Of a DNA stretch of 17,339 nucleotides, positions 14,144 through 17,339 are shown piece by piece. A model generated the notes under the pieces. That model searched no databases and was not told the origin of the DNA. It saw only the letters and a list, made by a program, of their open reading frames with translations. How positions within the stretch are numbered: the stretch's first letter is position 1; each line of letters opens with the position of its first letter. The stretch lies in contig DFIE01000126.1 in the NCBI GenBank assembly GCA_002372735.1, positions 1-17,339 of the forward strand. The letters are read 5' to 3'. Both the position numbers and the translations under genes were made by a program. The stretch is from Clostridiales bacterium UBA3705. GTDB taxonomy: Bacteria > Bacillota_A > Clostridia > Oscillospirales > Oscillospiraceae.

Positions 14144-15070
14144 TTGAACAAGAAACTGATTGCCCCGGCCCTGGCCCTGTGCCTGCTGCTGTGCAGCTGC
14201 GCCCTGCTGCCGGCGGAGCAGACCATCCTGGAGACTCCGGGGGTGGTCACCATGCCGCCCCTGCCGGAGCCGGAAGCCCCGACTCTCGCCCCCACCGAGA
14301 CCGCCGCGCCCCTGCCGGCCACCACCGCCCCGGAGACCACCCAGGCCCCGGACCCCTCCCCCCTGGAGACCGCCCTGGCAGACCGGCTGGCGGAGCTGGA
14401 CGGCACCTGGTCCGTCTACGTCAAGCACCTGGATACCGGGCTCACCGTCCGGGCGGGGTACGACGGCCCCATGATTGCCGCCAGCCTCATCAAGCTCTAC
14501 GTGGCGGGGGCCTATTACGACCGGACCCTCCTGCTGGAGGAGGACCCGGGCTATGCCGGCCGGGTGGACGTGATGCTGGACCGCAGCGACAACGAGGCCT
14601 GCAACGCCCTGATCGACTATCTCAGCTACGAGACCATCAACGGCTTTATCCACGCCGGGGACTACCCCGACACCAGCCTGGGCCGCAAGATGCTGGAGCA
14701 GACCGACCGGGAGAACTACACCTCCCCCCGGGACTGCGGCCTGGTGCTGGAGCAGATGGTGCAGGGCACCTATGTGGACCCGCAGGTCTCCCAGCGGCTG
14801 CTGGACGACCTGCGGCACCAGCAGCGCACTGCCAAGCTTCCCGCCGGCGTCCCCGCCGGCACCCCCACCGCCAACAAGACCGGCGAGCTCACCGGCACCG
14901 AGAACGACGCCGCGGTGGTCTGGTCCCCCGGGGGCACCTATATCATCTGCGTCATGTCCAACGGGGTGTCCAACTACAGCGCCCAGAGCGCCATTGTGGA
15001 GCTTTCCCGGATGGTGTACGACTATTTTAACGCCGACCCCGGCGCGATTGAACAGGAGGGTCAACCATGA
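14144..15070 (+). CDS. Lipoprotein serine hydrolase of the class A beta-lactamase fold
   Basis: A 308-residue exported lipoprotein. The signal peptide ends at lipobox LCSC (lipidated Cys19), then a Pro/Thr-rich linker (about 32-74) leads to a beta-lactamase-like domain (about 75-298). The full active-site set is visible: SLIK with Ser114 and Lys117, SDN (148-150) and KTG (245-247). The omega-loop E-x-x-L-N carrying Glu166 of true class A beta-lactamases is not seen; the matching stretch reads RKMLEQTDRENYTS. This suggests a peptidase or esterase of the Beta-lactamase2 type rather than a drug-resistance enzyme. The start is TTG, chosen because AAAGGA lies 8 bases upstream and the signal peptide begins MNKK. 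The stop overlaps the next start as ATGA. Confidence 0.86.
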   Translation: MNKKLIAPALALCLLLCSCALLPAEQTILETPGVVTMPPLPEPEAPTLAPTETAAPLPATTAPETTQAPDPSPLETALADRLAELDGTWSVYVKHLDTGLTVRAGYDGPMIAASLIKLYVAGAYYDRTLLLEEDPGYAGRVDVMLDRSDNEACNALIDYLSYETINGFIHAGDYPDTSLGRKMLEQTDRENYTSPRDCGLVLEQMVQGTYVDPQVSQRLLDDLRHQQRTAKLPAGVPAGTPTANKTGELTGTENDAAVVWSPGGTYIICVMSNGVSNYSAQSAIVELSRMVYDYFNADPGAIEQEGQP

Positions 15071-16587
15071 GTCAACAATTCTGTCCCCACTGCCATGAGC
15101 CCCTGGACCCGGGCGCCAAGTTCTGCGTGGTCTGCGGCCAGCCGGTGGCCCAGCCGGAGCCCCGGCAGAGCCAGACGGTCCGGCCCCGGACCGAGGGCCA
15201 GTCCAATCTCCGCCGGGAGGAGGGCGGCCAGACCAACCTCCGCCGAGGGCAGATCCCTGCCCCAAGCCCCGAGCCCGACCCCCGGCCCCGGCAGGAGCCC
15301 CAGCCCAGGCTGTGCCCCAACCCGGCCTGCCGCCAGCCCCTGGAGCCCGGCAAGCGGTTTTGCAGCTATTGCGGCGCCGCCGCAGACGGCAGCGCCCCGA
15401 TCCCGGCGCCCCCTGCGCCCCCGGCGCCCAAGTCCAGGCTCTGGCTGTGGATCGGCCTGGGGGCCGGCGCGGTGGCGGTGCTGGCCCTGGCCCTGGTGTT
15501 CCTCCTGGGGGGTATGGGCGGCAGCTCTGAAACGGCGGTGGAATCCCGCCCCGCCGACACCTGGCTGCAGCAGTCCACCCAGGAGATCCAGCGGGAGACC
15601 GTGCCGGTGATCACCCAGGCCCCGGGCATCTCCGCCCAGGAGGCCGGCGCCCTGGTGACAAGCCAGTTCGGCTGCGAGGCCAACCTGGTGGTGGAGAACC
15701 CCGATGGCTACACCTTCCAGTGCGTCCGGGGCAGCCACACCCTGGGCACCGTGGTGGTGGACAGGGACGGCAATCTCACCGTGGAATCCGGCATGGAGAC
15801 CAGCCGGGTGTACAGCCTGAGCCTGGATACCATCAACGGCTACTTCCCCCGGGGTACCTCCTACAGCTACGCCGTGGTGGATCTGAACACCGGCGAGATG
15901 GTGGGCACCTCTATGAACACGGAGATGTCCTCCTCGGTGATCATTGACATCCCCATTCTCTACGCCCTGGCCAAGGAGATGGAGAGCGGCAGCGTCACCA
16001 TGGAAACCCAGGTTCCCGTGGTCAGCGGCAAGAGCGCCCGCAGCTCCCTGTCCGCCTACGCGGGCAAGAGCCTGAGCGTGGAGTTCCTGCTGGAGAAGAT
16101 GTTCTCTGAGAGCTCCGGCGACGCGGCCTGCTCGCTGATGAACTATCTGGGCATGGACCACATCAACCAGATCTGCCACGACGCCGGCTATCCCAACTGC
16201 TGGGTGCGCAACTACATCGGCACCTCGGGCATCGACTACACCTCCCGGGACAACGTGGTCAGCGCGGCGGACGTGTGCGGCATGCTGGATGAGCTGTACA
16301 ACGGCACCAACCCCTACATCAACGCCTCCTTCCTGGAGAACAATATGCGCATGGACAAGGGCGTCAGCTACTCCAACGACGGCCTGGGCCGCAACGTCCC
16401 CTTCTCCAACCTGAAGCTGTACTTCAACGGCATCAAGAACGACAAGTACAACGAGGTCATTCTGGTCAACGACGGCAACGGCCACCGCTATGCGGTGTGC
16501 TATCTGGCCTGCTACACCGCCTCCGCCAATCTGATGACCGCTGCCAAGCAGGTGGGCGGCTACGTCGACGGCGTGATGTGCCAATAA
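15067..16587 (+). CDS. Double zinc-ribbon, single-TM protein with a degenerate beta-lactamase-like extracellular domain
   Basis: A 506-residue protein in three parts. The cytoplasmic part has two zinc ribbons, Cys6/9/20/23 and Cys83/88/99/102, separated by a charged Pro-rich linker containing a short duplication (QSNLRR, QTNLRR). A TM helix spans about 125-148. The outer part (about 245-506) follows the layout of the upstream hydrolase: SESSGDAACSLMNYLG resembles its DRSDNEACNALIDYLS, HDAGYP resembles HAGDYP, and DYTSRDN resembles NYTSPRD. The SxxK site appears as SSSVIID without lysine, SDN as SGD, and no KTG is visible, so it is probably a pseudoenzyme or a much altered hydrolase. The start has AGGAGGG and overlaps the previous stop, implying coupled, perhaps partnered, proteins. 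Confidence 0.82.
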   Translation: MSQQFCPHCHEPLDPGAKFCVVCGQPVAQPEPRQSQTVRPRTEGQSNLRREEGGQTNLRRGQIPAPSPEPDPRPRQEPQPRLCPNPACRQPLEPGKRFCSYCGAAADGSAPIPAPPAPPAPKSRLWLWIGLGAGAVAVLALALVFLLGGMGGSSETAVESRPADTWLQQSTQEIQRETVPVITQAPGISAQEAGALVTSQFGCEANLVVENPDGYTFQCVRGSHTLGTVVVDRDGNLTVESGMETSRVYSLSLDTINGYFPRGTSYSYAVVDLNTGEMVGTSMNTEMSSSVIIDIPILYALAKEMESGSVTMETQVPVVSGKSARSSLSAYAGKSLSVEFLLEKMFSESSGDAACSLMNYLGMDHINQICHDAGYPNCWVRNYIGTSGIDYTSRDNVVSAADVCGMLDELYNGTNPYINASFLENNMRMDKGVSYSNDGLGRNVPFSNLKLYFNGIKNDKYNEVILVNDGNGHRYAVCYLACYTASANLMTAAKQVGGYVDGVMCQ

Positions 16588-16613
16588 TACTGGACTGCCT
16601 AGTATAAGAAACC

Positions 16614-16642
16614 TATGGGCCATATCCAGGATATGGCCCATA
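16614..16642. repeat. Perfect 13-bp inverted repeat (hairpin) after the zinc-ribbon gene
   Basis: TATGGGCCATATC (16614-16626) and GATATGGCCCATA (16630-16642) are exact reverse complements around a CAG loop. No T-run follows directly, so this is not a standard intrinsic terminator. It may add mRNA 3'-end protection, help termination together with the next hairpin, or be a dyad-symmetric protein site. Confidence 0.8.
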
Positions 16643-16697
16643 CTATCATGACGCATTCTTCATTTTTCAGCCTTCATCAAACGCCTTTTTGACACGC

Positions 16698-16731
16698 AAA
16701 AGCCCGGCCGGGAGACCCGACCGGGCTTTTT
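16698..16731. terminator. Bidirectional intrinsic terminator between converging genes
   Basis: AAAAGCCCGG (16698-16707) pairs with CCGGGCTTTT (16721-16730); after one C/A mismatch CGGG pairs with CCCG around a three-base AGA loop. T-tracts occur on both strands, so it can end the plus-strand envelope operon and the minus-strand pnp transcript, whose stop codon is only 9 bases away. Confidence 0.93.
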
Positions 16732-16739
16732 GTCGCGGC

Positions 16740-17339
16740 TTATTTGCCTTCCTTCATTTCCTTCATTTCCTTCAGCGCTTCCTTGCGGCTGAGGTTGACG
16801 CGGCCCTTCTCGTCGATCTCGGTGACCTTGACCCAGGTCATGTCGCCGACGTTCAGCACGTCCTCCACCTTCTCGGTGCGCTTGAACTCCAGGTCGCGGA
16901 TGTGGACCATGCCGTCCTTGCCGGGGGCCAGCTCCACAAAGGCGCCAATGGGGATGATGCGGACCACCTTGCCGTAGTACAGCTTGCCCACCTCGGGCAC
17001 GAAGCAGATGTCGTCAATCATCCGCTTGGCGGCGTCGCAGCTGGCGGCGTCGGGGGAGGCGATGTGGATGGTGCCGTCGTCGTCAATGTCCACCTGGGCG
17101 CCGGACTCGGCCACGATCTTCTGGATCATGGAGCCGCCCTTGCCGATGACCTCGCGGATCTTGTCCACGTCGATCTTCATGGTGAGCATCTTGGGGGCAT
17201 ATTCGGAGACCTCGGGCCGGGGGGCGGGGATGCAGGGCAGCATGACCTCATTGAGGATCTCCAGCCGGGCCTTGCGGCAGCGCTCCAGGGCGTCGGCAAT
17301 GATTTCCATGGTCAGGCCGTCGTTCTTCAGGTCCATCTG
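16740..17339 (-). CDS. pnp: Polyribonucleotide nucleotidyltransferase, C-terminal part (cut by window edge)
   Basis: The 3' third of pnp, encoding the phosphorolytic 3'-5' exoribonuclease used in RNA turnover. The reading frame stays open through the right edge, so the N-terminal RNase PH domains lie outside. What is visible: the end of the second RNase PH domain (QMDLKNDGLTMEII, about the first 35 residues), the KH domain with REVIGKGGSMIQKI (61-74 counted from Met at 17336) and the S1 domain at about 117-187 (GKVVRIIPIGAFVELAPGKDG...VHI...VKVTEIDEKGRVNLSRKEAL). The C-terminus is short, ending in a small repeat, KEMKEMKEGK. Family assignment is firm. The gene converges on the plus-strand envelope operon and shares the bidirectional terminator. 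Confidence 0.96.
   Translation of the reverse strand, partial: QMDLKNDGLTMEIIADALERCRKARLEILNEVMLPCIPAPRPEVSEYAPKMLTMKIDVDKIREVIGKGGSMIQKIVAESGAQVDIDDDGTIHIASPDAASCDAAKRMIDDICFVPEVGKLYYGKVVRIIPIGAFVELAPGKDGMVHIRDLEFKRTEKVEDVLNVGDMTWVKVTEIDEKGRVNLSRKEALKEMKEMKEGK

Noticed and set aside
14144..15070. Beta-lactam resistance gene
   Set aside because: Catalytic motifs fit the fold, but the Glu166 omega-loop motif is missing and the context is cell-envelope, so a resistance call is not supported.
15061..16656. 531-codon open frame on the minus strand opposite the zinc-ribbon gene
   Set aside because: Ala/Gly/His/Val-rich shadow; the plus strand shows clear zinc ribbons, a TM helix and a good ribosome binding site.
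16740..16775. Tandem TTCCTTCAT repeats at the pnp end
   Set aside because: They encode the lysine/glutamate-rich C-terminal tail (KEMKEMKEGK); such charged tails are common and the repeat is too short to be called an element.

Overview
The window looks like chromosomal DNA from a GC-rich Gram-positive anaerobe, most probably an Oscillospirales-type clostridium (Flavonifractor/Lawsonibacter-like). The reasons are the high G+C, strong GGAGG ribosome binding sites, DegV/FakAB fatty-acid salvage genes, lipobox lipoproteins, an LtaS-type lipoteichoic acid synthase family protein and no outer-membrane machinery. The assignment to a genus is an impression, not a measurement. Coding density is very high: there is no gene-free stretch over 300 bases, and I see no transposase, phage gene, CRISPR array, tRNA or rRNA.

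Minus-strand operon (6796 down to 75). Seven genes run from one promoter at about 6850-6878, and most are joined by ATGA or TGATG overlaps. In transcription order they are: a membrane-anchored alpha/beta hydrolase with Cys where the nucleophilic Ser is expected; an AMP-forming acyl ligase fused to a C-terminal acyl carrier domain; two different PlsC-type acyltransferases; a free-standing acyl carrier protein; a five-TM LtaS-like phosphotransferase; and an O6-alkylguanine-DNA alkyltransferase (ogt). Apart from ogt this reads as a compact acyl-chain activation, transfer and envelope-lipid assembly or remodelling module.

Plus-strand operon (7019 to 13139). It diverges from the first across a 222-bp regulatory gap and encodes two DegV/FakB fatty-acid-binding proteins, the fatty acid kinase FakA, a divergent PlsX and a lipoprotein with a C-terminal OmpA-like domain. 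It ends at an intrinsic terminator near 13150-13189. FakB/FakA make acyl-phosphate from free fatty acid and PlsX exchanges acyl-phosphate with acyl-ACP. The two divergent operons together could therefore liberate, capture, activate and re-esterify acyl chains. This combination is the most interesting thing in the window; each family is known, but I do not recognise the combined locus as a described system.

Right-hand part (13275 to the end). It holds an unrecognised eight-TM protein, a lipoprotein serine hydrolase of the class A beta-lactamase fold (SxxK, SDN and KTG all present), and a translationally coupled relative with two cytoplasmic zinc ribbons, one TM helix and an extracellular domain that seems to have lost the catalytic residues. 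After a perfect 13-bp hairpin and a bidirectional terminator comes the 3' end of pnp (KH and S1 domains) on the minus strand, cut by the window edge.
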